Assembly (NCBI GenBank): GCA_947254205.1
Contig: CAMYCE010000013.1
Coordinates: 1 to 30,440 of the forward strand
Origin: an uncultured Prevotellaceae bacterium
Lineage (GTDB): Bacteria > Bacteroidota > Bacteroidia > Bacteroidales > Muribaculaceae
Direction of reading: 5' to 3'
DNA: 30,440 nt
This document shows positions 1 to 6,021 of the stretch, one piece after another. The notes under the pieces are model-generated. The model was not told the DNA's origin and ran no database searches. It worked only from the letters and a program-made list of their open reading frames with translations. A program made the position numbers and the translations under genes. Every line of letters begins with the position of its first letter. Positions within the stretch are counted from its first letter, which is position 1.

Positions 1-730
1 GTGCATGCCCTATCCGTCTATCAAAGAAAGCGGCATCTACAGCCGCCAAAACTGCCTTTTTGCGCTTTTCCTTTTCTCCCGATATAAACGAGCGGAAAGT
101 CTGTGGGCTTATCCTCGCCATAGTCAGGAAATTACGTTTGTCCTTACTTCCCACAAACCCCGCTTTCACAGCGTTGTCCACTTCCGTTGAAGCCTCATCA
201 GGCACATTAAGAAGCGTTTGAATTTCGGCTATAATATCCTCGTCCGAAACATCATCTGCAAGCCCTAAAAGCGTTATTATTTCCGTACGCAAATCCTCGA
301 CCTTTTGAGGAGTTTCCAACGTCAGCCGTTTGCGGTTGCCTTTCCGATAGAGTTTAAGCGCATTCTTATTGGCGGGAATGTCCACGATAGACACCTCAAA
401 AAGACTGCATTTCGTTACCGTCTTAACGCCGTTAATCATCGTGTCTTCTATAATGTCCACACCAATGGAAGCCGAGCGCAAAAAGCCGTTTTCCACCTGC
501 GCCTTTACAGTCTTTCCAAGTTCCGTGCTTTCATCAAACACGGCATCAGCCAATAGTTTGTTACCCTCCTTGCGGATATTCTCCCACCGTCCAACAACGG
601 TTTTTCTTTCGTGCATATACAGCATTACGGGGTTTCGCTCAAAGGAGGTCGTGTCTATTCCGTCCGTCTTCACGATATAGCCGTAACTGTTCACGCTTTC
701 GTCTGAAATAACAAATGAAATTTTGTCCAT
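1..730 (-). CDS. Phage prohead protease (HK97/S78-like), 5' part only
   Basis: The open frame begins at ATG 730-728 and leaves the window at base 1 after 243 codons, so only the N-terminal part is visible. Residues 1 to about 130 look like a caudoviral prohead protease, which trims scaffold and capsid protein during head assembly. Visible family features are YMHERK with the likely catalytic His40, FLRSASIG with a candidate nucleophile at Ser86 or Ser88, and the typical stretch SLFEVSIVDIPANKNAL at 109-125. Residues about 145-243 are acidic then basic and include LLGLADDVSDEDI, which resembles the C-terminal part of Mu gpI-type protease/scaffold proteins (inference from memory of the family). 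A Bacteroidetes-type promoter lies just upstream. No terminase or portal gene lies between it and the chromosome on the right. The family call is fairly sure; the life style of the parent element is not. Confidence 0.8.
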   Translation of the reverse strand, partial: MDKISFVISDESVNSYGYIVKTDGIDTTSFERNPVMLYMHERKTVVGRWENIRKEGNKLLADAVFDESTELGKTVKAQVENGFLRSASIGVDIIEDTMINGVKTVTKCSLFEVSIVDIPANKNALKLYRKGNRKRLTLETPQKVEDLRTEIITLLGLADDVSDEDIIAEIQTLLNVPDEASTEVDNAVKAGFVGSKDKRNFLTMARISPQTFRSFISGEKEKRKKAVLAAVDAAFFDRRIGHA

Positions 731-757
731 ATCATTTTTATGTTTAGTGTTACGGCG

Positions 758-765
758 CAAAGGTA
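758..765 (-). promoter_or_regulatory. Promoter -7 element of the phage protease gene
   Basis: Read on the minus strand, 765-758 is TACCTTTG, a match to the Bacteroidetes -7 consensus TAnnTTTG. It lies 27 bases before the protease ATG, which gives a leader of about 20 bases. No convincing -33 TTTG was found. Confidence 0.5.
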
Positions 766-880
766 TCTTATAATTCCTCACAGAGCTAAAAAGTATGTAA
801 CGCTTTCATAGATATACACAACGGTTATACACTTTTACGCTGCAAGAGTTGCAGAGAATTATAGAAATAACAGAACGACA

Positions 881-912
881 TTTGCCACTTTTGATTATTA
901 TTCCTATTTTTG
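881..912 (+). promoter_or_regulatory. Strong Bacteroidetes-type promoter for a short transcript
   Basis: TTTG at 881-884, then exactly 20 bases, then TATTTTTG at 905-912. This matches the full TTTG/N19-21/TAnnTTTG consensus. Transcription should begin near 919. No credible reading frame starts just downstream, but a terminator does. Confidence 0.65.
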
Positions 913-918
913 CACAGT

Positions 919-988
919 GCAGCTCTTTTATGGGCTTGGTCTAAAGGCAATATCGGGCGTTCTCTCACTTGCGCCCGATATTTTTTTT
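919..988 (+). ncRNA. Candidate small RNA, about 70 nt
   Basis: The inferred start is about 7 bases after the TATTTTTG box and the end is the T run after the hairpin at 949-982. The RNA would have a roughly 30-base single-stranded 5' part and an 11-bp terminator stem. A second, weaker hairpin plus T's (AGTTC 989-993 with GAACT 1000-1004) follows as a possible backup terminator. I do not recognise an Rfam family. It sits 150 bases from the divergent phage protease start, so it may belong to the phage element. Promoter and terminator are seen; the transcript itself is inferred. Confidence 0.45.
949..988 (+). terminator. Perfect 11-bp intrinsic terminator
   Basis: AATATCGGGCG (949-959) pairs perfectly with CGCCCGATATT (972-982) across a 12-base loop and runs into eight T's at 981-988. 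It faces rightward and ends the candidate small RNA. Confidence 0.75.
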
Positions 989-1019
989 AGTTCTTTTCCG
1001 AACTTTTCCCTAAAAACGC

Positions 1020-1050
1020 TTGGCGGTTTCAAAGAAACACGCTATATTTG
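1020..1050 (+). promoter_or_regulatory. Promoter ahead of the 1206-1508 gene leader
   Basis: TTG at 1020-1022, 20 bases, then TATATTTG at 1043-1050. The inferred start near 1057 leaves a leader of about 150 bases before the next convincing start codon at 1206. Confidence 0.55.
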
Positions 1051-1056
1051 CAGTAT

Positions 1057-1205
1057 CCTACAAAATTATACTGAAATGACAACGACTTTATTAAAGAGAC
1101 AATTTTTGCACGCTATGGTGTGGAAAGCGGAAACGCCCCAATGCCCCAGTATAAGGCATAGGACGCCTAAGGCGTGCCTTTTTACAATTCCTAAAAATTA
1201 TACTT
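1057..1205 (+). promoter_or_regulatory. Long structured leader with terminator-like hairpin
   Basis: A hairpin at 1160-1179 (8 paired bases with one bulge, TAA loop, core ACGCC/GGCGT) is followed by five T's at 1179-1183, only 23 bases before the ATG at 1206. It could attenuate the gene or end a second short RNA of about 125 nt. A weak second -7-like element (AATTTTTG near 1101) lies inside the leader. A frame beginning at 1076 crosses the region but shows no protein-like composition and overlaps the next gene's start, so I treat the stretch as untranslated. I recognise no riboswitch class. Confidence 0.35.
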
Positions 1206-1508
1206 ATGATTGCAAAAATCAATTTGGACGGTAAGGAACACATGGCTATCGTTCTTGATGAAACGTTTACGTTCGAGTACATCTCAAAGTTTCGCAAATC
1301 CCTAAACTCCTACATGCAGACAATGGAGGCGCACCTTGATTCAGAAGGTTGCGATTGTACCCTACATGAAGACAACTATTACCTGCATGTCCTCATGGGG
1401 GAAATGGACTTTACAGAAGATCAACTTTTCGACATGCTAAATTCATACTATGAAGGTAAATATCACAGCAAAAATACAGAAAAGAAACTTTGCGAGATTT
1501 ATATCTGA
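1206..1508 (+). CDS. Hypothetical small acidic protein, 100 aa
   Basis: I do not recognise this protein. The 100 residues start IAKINLDGKEHMAIVLDE and contain a probable helix (YISKFRKSLNSYMQT, about 21-35) and an acidic segment GEMDFTEDQLFDMLNSYYEG about two thirds along. It has no signal peptide, membrane segment or obvious metal site; the only cysteines are the pair CDC about half-way and one near the C-terminus. The ATG follows a long leader with its own promoter, and a clean terminator comes 15 bases after the stop, so it looks like a self-contained unit. The reading frame has normal coding texture. Its position between a phage gene and a non-coding repeat region suggests mobile-element cargo or a phage accessory gene; that is inference. 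Confidence 0.6.
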   Translation: MIAKINLDGKEHMAIVLDETFTFEYISKFRKSLNSYMQTMEAHLDSEGCDCTLHEDNYYLHVLMGEMDFTEDQLFDMLNSYYEGKYHSKNTEKKLCEIYI

Positions 1509-1523
1509 TTCCAGGCACAACGC

Positions 1524-1551
1524 AAAGCGCACTCTAACAAAGTGCGCTTTT
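1524..1551 (+). terminator. Terminator of the 100-aa gene
   Basis: AAAGCGCACT (1524-1533) pairs perfectly with AGTGCGCTTT (1541-1550) across a 7-base loop and ends in T's. It lies 15 bases after the stop codon. Because both arms are A/T flanked it could also work leftward. Confidence 0.7.
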
Positions 1552-1706
1552 GTTATATTTACACAATAAAAGAGTATAAATATACTAATCGTTATTTAGG
1601 CTAAATCTAAAAGTAACCCCACTTTGGCCCCCCAGTTGGATATGTATAATTTCTGTTAAAACCGCTCTTAATTGTTAAATCTATTCCACTTGGAACGAAA
1701 TCAAAT

Positions 1707-1721
1707 GTTAAACGATTTAAC
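1707..1721. repeat. Inverted repeat, possible operator
   Basis: GTTAAA (1707-1712) and TTTAAC (1716-1721) form a perfect 6-bp inverted repeat around CGA, extendable by one pair. Two further TGTTAAA half-sites lie upstream at 1654 and 1673. This arrangement resembles a repressor binding region, but no regulator gene is visible in the window. Confidence 0.3.
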
Positions 1722-1872
1722 AAATCGATTATCCTAAACGCTCTTTTTTTGATAGCTACAACGGCGTTATTACACCATTCTAACATTATCCAAACCTATA
1801 CCGAACACAGCGTTACTGCAAGCCGTTTACAGCACCCATAACGCCATGTCTTGACGGTTGCCCACCGAATGT

Positions 1873-1979
1873 CAGAAAAGCCCACAGAACGCACAGAAAC
1901 ACGTTATTTGCCCACATTATCAGCGTATTATATGGCAGAAAAACCCCACAAAACGCACGGAAAACCACTTTTTGCCCCT
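1873..1979. repeat. Degenerate tandem repeat, two units of about 43 bp
   Basis: Units at 1873-1915 and 1936-1979 share the order CAGAAAA, CCCACA, AACGCAC, GAAA, TTTGCCC with small indels. The offset between units is 63 bases. A partial relative (TTGCCCACCGAATG, about 1858-1871) precedes the first unit. The units are too few and too divergent for CRISPR. Confidence 0.5.
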
Positions 1980-1983
1980 AAGA

Positions 1984-2096
1984 TGTAAAGCGTTTGTAAT
2001 CGAATGTAAAGTTTACGCCAACTTATCCCCCATAAAAGTAAAGTTCGTGTAAACCAAAATTAAACCTATGTAAACTTTTTACCCCTAAATGTAAAC
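1984..2096. repeat. Helically phased TGTAAA motif array
   Basis: TGTAAAG or TGTAAAC occurs at 1984, 2005, 2048, 2069 and 2090. Near matches lie at 1995 (TGTAAT), 2037 (AGTAAAG) and 2059 (ATTAAAC). Every start falls on a grid of about 10.6 bases, one DNA helical turn, so all copies lie on one face of the helix. Such arrays are typical of cooperative binding sites such as replication iterons, transposase end sites or repressor arrays. Which of these applies cannot be told here. Confidence 0.5.
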
Positions 2097-2217
2097 TTAT
2101 AAAATGGGGCTGAAAGTGTTAAAAATAAAGGGGTTGGGTAAAATTTTCGTTATATACGCTTCGTTTTGTGCCCCATAAATAAAAGAAAACAAGCATGGGC
2201 AAGAGCAATAAAATTAG

Positions 2218-2225
2218 TAATTTTG
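2218..2225 (+). promoter_or_regulatory. Promoter -7 element of the marC-like pair
   Basis: TAATTTTG at 2218-2225, 34 bases before the ATG at 2260, matches TAnnTTTG. No clear -33 element is visible, which may reflect insertion of foreign DNA close upstream. Confidence 0.5.
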
Positions 2226-2259
2226 CCGAAACGAAACAATATAATACAAATTCAACAAA

Positions 2260-2853
2260 ATGAATCATTGGTTTCAACAGTTTGATGGCATGCAGCTATT
2301 TAGTGCCTTTATCGTGCTCGCTGCTATTATCGACATCTTAGGCTCAATTCCCAAAATTCTTGAACTTAAAGACAACAAGAGAAAACTTAGCCCTATCAAA
2401 GCAACCACCTATGCCCTTGCACTCACTTTTGGCTTCTATTTTGGAGGGCAATGGATGCTCCAGTTCTTTGGGGTCGATAATGCCTCGTTTGCGGCGGCAG
2501 GATCGATTATCATTTTTCTCACTGCTCTCGAAATCATTCTCGACATGAGCATTTTTAAAGAACGCACGCCACTGGGAGGAGCCACCCTCGTGCCACTCGT
2601 GTTTCCCAACCTGATAGGTGCAGGTGCTTTCACCACCTTGCTTTCCTTGAGGGCAGCCTATGCCGACGTTAATATCATTATAGCCGTGATTCTCAACATT
2701 TTGCCCATGTATGCAGTGATTCGCAACCCACAGCCGGTGCAACGGATATTAGGAAAAAGTGGCATTTATTTTTCACGCAAGTTTTTCGGCATTATTCTGC
2801 TTGCCATTGCAGTAAAACTCTTTACCGAAAACATGGGCATGTTGTTGCATTAA
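2260..2853 (+). CDS. MarC family integral membrane protein (first copy)
   Basis: A 197-residue, highly hydrophobic protein with about six membrane segments, the size of MarC/UPF0056 proteins. The family motifs are visible: IDILGSIPKIL near residues 24-34 (the D-x-x-G-x-xP motif after the first helix) and LVFPNLIGAGAFTTLLSL near 118-135, where MarC proteins have a P-x-x-AGPGA-type signature. The usual GPG is GAG here. MarC proteins sit in the cytoplasmic membrane; their substrate is unknown, and the old link to multiple antibiotic resistance has been withdrawn for E. coli MarC. It is followed after 14 bases by a paralogue and almost certainly co-transcribed with it. Confidence 0.85.
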   Translation: MNHWFQQFDGMQLFSAFIVLAAIIDILGSIPKILELKDNKRKLSPIKATTYALALTFGFYFGGQWMLQFFGVDNASFAAAGSIIIFLTALEIILDMSIFKERTPLGGATLVPLVFPNLIGAGAFTTLLSLRAAYADVNIIIAVILNILPMYAVIRNPQPVQRILGKSGIYFSRKFFGIILLAIAVKLFTENMGMLLH

Positions 2854-2867
2854 ACCTGAAATAGGCT

Positions 2868-3458
2868 ATGATAGATATTTTTGCATTAATCAACTCTCAC
2901 GAAATCATAAGTGCTGCCATTATTTTGGTTGCCATTATCGACATCATTGGTTCGTCACCCGTCATTCTCTCGTTGCGTGCCAAAGGCATGAAGGTGAGCG
3001 CCACCAAGTGCACTCTCATTTCAACCGCTCTACTCGTTGCTTTTTACTATGGTGGCAATGGAATTTTAAAGGTTTTTAATGTTGATATTTCCTCATTTGC
3101 AGTAGCAGGAGCTGTTCTCATTTTTTTTATGGCACTTGAAATGATACTCGATGTTGAGATTTTTAAGAATAACGGACCAACCAAGGAAGCCACCATTGTG
3201 CCTCTCGTGTTTCCTCTCGTTGCAGGACCTGGAGCCTTTACTGCCCTACTCTCGCTCAAGTCGATGTATGCCGACATCAACATTCTCATTGCGCTTCTTC
3301 TCAACATGGCATGGGTGTATGTCGTGATATTGGCAACAAGCAAGGTGCGCAAGCTGCTGGGCGATGGTGGCATCTACTTTATCAGGCGTTTTTTTGGCAT
3401 GGTGTTGCTTGCCATTGCAGTGAAAATGTTTTCGGACAATTTCGTGAAGCTATGGTAA
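2868..3458 (+). CDS. MarC family integral membrane protein (second copy)
   Basis: A 196-residue paralogue of the preceding gene, similar along its whole length. It has IDIIGSSPVIL near residues 24-34 and LVFPLVAGPGAFTALLSL near 116-133, so this copy keeps the canonical AGPGA motif that the first copy has altered. About six membrane helices are predicted by eye. The 14-base gap to the first copy and the hairpin after its stop mark a two-gene operon. The two may form a heteromeric membrane complex, as products of tandem membrane paralogues often do; that is inference. Confidence 0.85.
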   Translation: MIDIFALINSHEIISAAIILVAIIDIIGSSPVILSLRAKGMKVSATKCTLISTALLVAFYYGGNGILKVFNVDISSFAVAGAVLIFFMALEMILDVEIFKNNGPTKEATIVPLVFPLVAGPGAFTALLSLKSMYADINILIALLLNMAWVYVVILATSKVRKLLGDGGIYFIRRFFGMVLLAIAVKMFSDNFVKLW

Positions 3459-3485
3459 TAGCAACATGGATAGACACTCTCAAAT

Positions 3486-3512
3486 ATCCCCATAAAAGGG
3501 GATTTATTTTTT
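3486..3512 (+). terminator. Terminator of the marC-like operon
   Basis: ATCCCC (3486-3491) pairs with GGGGAT (3498-3503) across a 6-base loop, followed by a T-rich run to 3512. It lies 27 bases after the stop of the second marC-like gene. Confidence 0.6.
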
Positions 3513-3525
3513 AGCTATTATCTCG

Positions 3526-3533
3526 TAACTTTG
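3526..3533 (+). promoter_or_regulatory. Promoter -7 element of feoAB
   Basis: TAACTTTG at 3526-3533 predicts a start near 3540. The inferred RNA would therefore exclude the possible TTG start at 3531 and supports the ATG at 3558, which also has AGGAG at 3545-3549 in front of it. Confidence 0.6.
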
Positions 3534-3557
3534 CACATTAATACAGGAGCAAGCAAG

Positions 3558-6014
3558 ATGAAGTTATCAGATTTAAAAACGGGAGAAACAGGCTTTATTG
3601 TCAAAGTTGCAGGGCACGGAGGCTTTCGCAAGCGCATCATTGAAATGGGCTTTATCAAAGGGAAGAAAATTGAAGTTCTCCTCAATGCCCCTTTGCGTGA
3701 CCCTGTGAAATATAAAATCATGGGCTATGAAGTGTCGTTGCGACACAGCGAAGCCGATTTGATAGAAGTGGTGTCGGAAAACGAAGCTCTTGAAATGGGG
3801 AATGCTCACTTGCAAGCCAATTCGTTGGAAATCAAAGACAACAACTCCAATACTACCGACAAGTTGCTTAAAGCCGTTGCCACTCGCAAGAGCAAAGAAA
3901 TCAATGTGGCACTGGTGGGTAACCCCAATTGTGGCAAGACATCGCTGTTTAACTTTGCATCGGGTGCTCATGAGCGTGTGGGCAATTACTCGGGCGTGAC
4001 TGTTGATGCCAAAGAAGGACATGCCGAGTGGAATGGCTATCGCTTCAACTTGGTTGACCTGCCGGGCACCTACTCACTATCGGCCTACTCGCCCGAAGAG
4101 CTCTATGTGAGAAAACAAATTATTGAGAAGACCCCCGACATCATCATCAATGTCATCGACTCAAGCAATCTTGAACGCAACCTTTATCTCACAACCCAAC
4201 TCATCGACATGCATGTGCGCATGGTTGTTGCTCTCAACATGATAGATGAAACCGAGAAGCGTGGCGACAACATCGACATCGACAAGTTATCGCAACTGTT
4301 TGGAGTGCCCATGGTGCCCACCAACTTCAAAGACGGTGTTGGACTCCCTCAACTTTTTGCGGCAATCATCGACACCTATGAGGGCAAAGAAGGGCAAAAG
4401 GCTCATTTTCGCCACATTCACATCAATCATGGTCACGAAATTGAAAATGGCATCGCCAATATTCAAGAGCACTTGAAAAAAGAAGAACACTTGCGCGAGC
4501 GCTACTCTACCCGCTATCTTGCCATCAAGCTACTCGAACATGACAAAGATGTTGAACAATACATTGGCACCATGCCCGATGCTCCTGAAATCATCACCCA
4601 TCGCAACGAGGCTTCGACACGTGTAAAAGAAGAGACGGGCAGTGATAGCGAAACAGCTATCATGGATGCCAAGTATGGTTTCATTAGAGGTGCGCTTGAA
4701 GAAGCTCAATACAAGACTGGAGAGTTAAGGGACAACTACAGCAAAACCCACTTCATCGATTCGATACTCACTCATCGCTATTTTGGGTTTCCTATATTCC
4801 TGCTCATTCTATTCCTAATGTTCTCAACCACTTTCATATTGGGGCAATATCCCATGGATTGGATTGATGTAGGAGTTAAATGGCTGGGCAATGCTGTCAC
4901 CACTTATATGCCTCACGGACCACTCAAGGCCCTGCTTGCCGAGGGTGTGATTGGTGGTGTGGGAGCGGTCATCGTGTTTTTGCCTCAAATTCTCATTCTC
5001 TATTTCTTCATTAGCTATATGGAAGATTGTGGCTACATGTCGCGTGCCGCATTCATCATGGACAAACTCATGCACAACATGGGATTGCACGGGAAGTCGT
5101 TTATACCTCTCATCATGGGTTTTGGTTGCAACGTGCCTGCAATCATGGCAACTCGCACCATCGAGAGTCGTCGCAGTCGCCTCGTCACCATGCTCATTTT
5201 GCCACTCATGAGCTGCTCGGCTCGTTTCCCAATCTACATCATGGTCACAGGCACATTTTTTGCCATGCAATATAGGTCGCTGGTGATTATTTCTTTATAT
5301 GTGACAGGCATTATCATGGCCGTTATCATGAGCCACGTTTTCTCGAAATTCCTAATCAAGGGAGAAGACACCCCCTTTGTGATGGAGTTGCCCCCCTATC
5401 GCTTCCCAACATGGAAGGCCATTGGGCGGCACACATGGGAGAAAGGCAAGCAATATCTCAAAAAAATGGGAGGAATCATTCTTGTGGCAAGCGTGATAGT
5501 GTGGGCTCTCGAATATTTTCCCCACAACGAAAACCTCAGTCACCAGCAACAGCAAGAACAAAGTTTTTTAGGGCGCATTGGCAAAACGATAGAGCCAGTG
5601 TTTGCTCCACAAGGCTTTAGCTGGAAACTCGATGTTGGCTTGTTGGCCGGCGTGGGAGCCAAAGAGATTGTTGCCTCTACCATGGGCGTGCTTTATAGCA
5701 ACGACGACAGTTTTGGCGGCGACAACAGCTATAGCAACGACACTGGCAAATACCGGCTTTTGCATGATGAAATGGCCAAAGATATAGCCCAAAGCCGTGG
5801 CATTAGTTTGCAAGAAGCATCCCCCTATGCCACTATCACAGCCTATAGCTTCCTGCTCTTTGTGCTACTCTATTTCCCTTGTGTGGCCACCATTGCCGCC
5901 ATTAAAGGCGAAACTGGCAGTTGGCGTTGGGCAATATTTGCCGCTGTCTACACAACAGCTCTTGCATGGGCGGTGAGTGCCCTATTCAGCTATATCGCCC
6001 AATTATTGATTTAA
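3558..6014 (+). CDS. feoB: Fused FeoA-FeoB ferrous iron transporter
   Basis: An 818-residue GTP-dependent Fe(II) uptake protein of the cytoplasmic membrane. Residues 1 to about 75 are a FeoA (SH3-like) domain fused to the N-terminus, common in Bacteroidetes. A linker leads to the G domain: G1 GNPNCGKTS from residue 121, G2 GNYSGVTV, G3 DLPGTYSL, G4 NMID. The C-terminal half holds the membrane core with the gate motif GCNVPAI (Cys524), the conserved SRRSRLVTMLILPLMSCSAR segment, GAKEIVAS, and the second gate YFPCVATIAA. Start 3558 is preferred over an in-frame TTG at 3531 because the promoter -7 box ends at 3533 and AGGAG precedes 3558. No separate feoA or feoC was found nearby, and no Fur-like box was recognised. 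It ends 7 bases from a convergent methyltransferase with no visible terminator. Confidence 0.95.
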   Translation: MKLSDLKTGETGFIVKVAGHGGFRKRIIEMGFIKGKKIEVLLNAPLRDPVKYKIMGYEVSLRHSEADLIEVVSENEALEMGNAHLQANSLEIKDNNSNTTDKLLKAVATRKSKEINVALVGNPNCGKTSLFNFASGAHERVGNYSGVTVDAKEGHAEWNGYRFNLVDLPGTYSLSAYSPEELYVRKQIIEKTPDIIINVIDSSNLERNLYLTTQLIDMHVRMVVALNMIDETEKRGDNIDIDKLSQLFGVPMVPTNFKDGVGLPQLFAAIIDTYEGKEGQKAHFRHIHINHGHEIENGIANIQEHLKKEEHLRERYSTRYLAIKLLEHDKDVEQYIGTMPDAPEIITHRNEASTRVKEETGSDSETAIMDAKYGFIRGALEEAQYKTGELRDNYSKTHFIDSILTHRYFGFPIFLLILFLMFSTTFILGQYPMDWIDVGVKWLGNAVTTYMPHGPLKALLAEGVIGGVGAVIVFLPQILILYFFISYMEDCGYMSRAAFIMDKLMHNMGLHGKSFIPLIMGFGCNVPAIMATRTIESRRSRLVTMLILPLMSCSARFPIYIMVTGTFFAMQYRSLVIISLYVTGIIMAVIMSHVFSKFLIKGEDTPFVMELPPYRFPTWKAIGRHTWEKGKQYLKKMGGIILVASVIVWALEYFPHNENLSHQQQQEQSFLGRIGKTIEPVFAPQGFSWKLDVGLLAGVGAKEIVASTMGVLYSNDDSFGGDNSYSNDTGKYRLLHDEMAKDIAQSRGISLQEASPYATITAYSFLLFVLLYFPCVATIAAIKGETGSWRWAIFAAVYTTALAWAVSALFSYIAQLLI

Positions 6015-6021
6015 AACCCGC

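Larger units (their letters stand above)
1552..2217. other. Gene-less region, likely element end or regulatory DNA
   Basis: No credible gene lies in these 666 bases. They hold an inverted repeat AGTATA-AA-TATACT (1573-1586), TGTTAAA motifs at 1654, 1673 and 1706 (the last part of the palindrome GTTAAA-CGA-TTTAAC), a degenerate tandem repeat (1873-1979), a phased TGTAAA array (1984-2096), and a widely spaced ATGGGGC/GCCCCAT pair (2104-2110 and 2170-2176). The texture differs sharply from the flanking genes. Density of repeats next to a phage gene suggests the terminus or control region of a mobile element whose remaining genes lie left of the window. The boundary with the chromosome should fall between about 2100 and 2215; no target duplication can be tested from one end. 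Confidence 0.45.

Noticed and set aside
917..1234. A 105-codon plus-strand frame across the candidate small RNA and leader
   Set aside because: It runs through two terminator-like hairpins and a promoter, has an odd composition and overlaps the start of the better-supported 1206 gene.
1613..1639. GTAACCCCACTTTGGCCCCC-like string recalling the ends of some IS21-type elements
   Set aside because: No istA/istB genes or second end are visible; resemblance from memory is too weak to call an insertion sequence.
1873..1979. Possible CRISPR array
   Set aside because: Only two diverged units with uneven indels and no cas genes.
1858..2052. A 64-codon frame in the repeat region
   Set aside because: Composition follows the tandem repeats and TGTAAA motifs; no start context and no protein-like features.
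3531..3557. TTG start 9 codons upstream of feoB
   Set aside because: It overlaps the promoter -7 box, and ATG 3558 has a ribosome-binding-like AGGAG and begins the FeoA domain properly.
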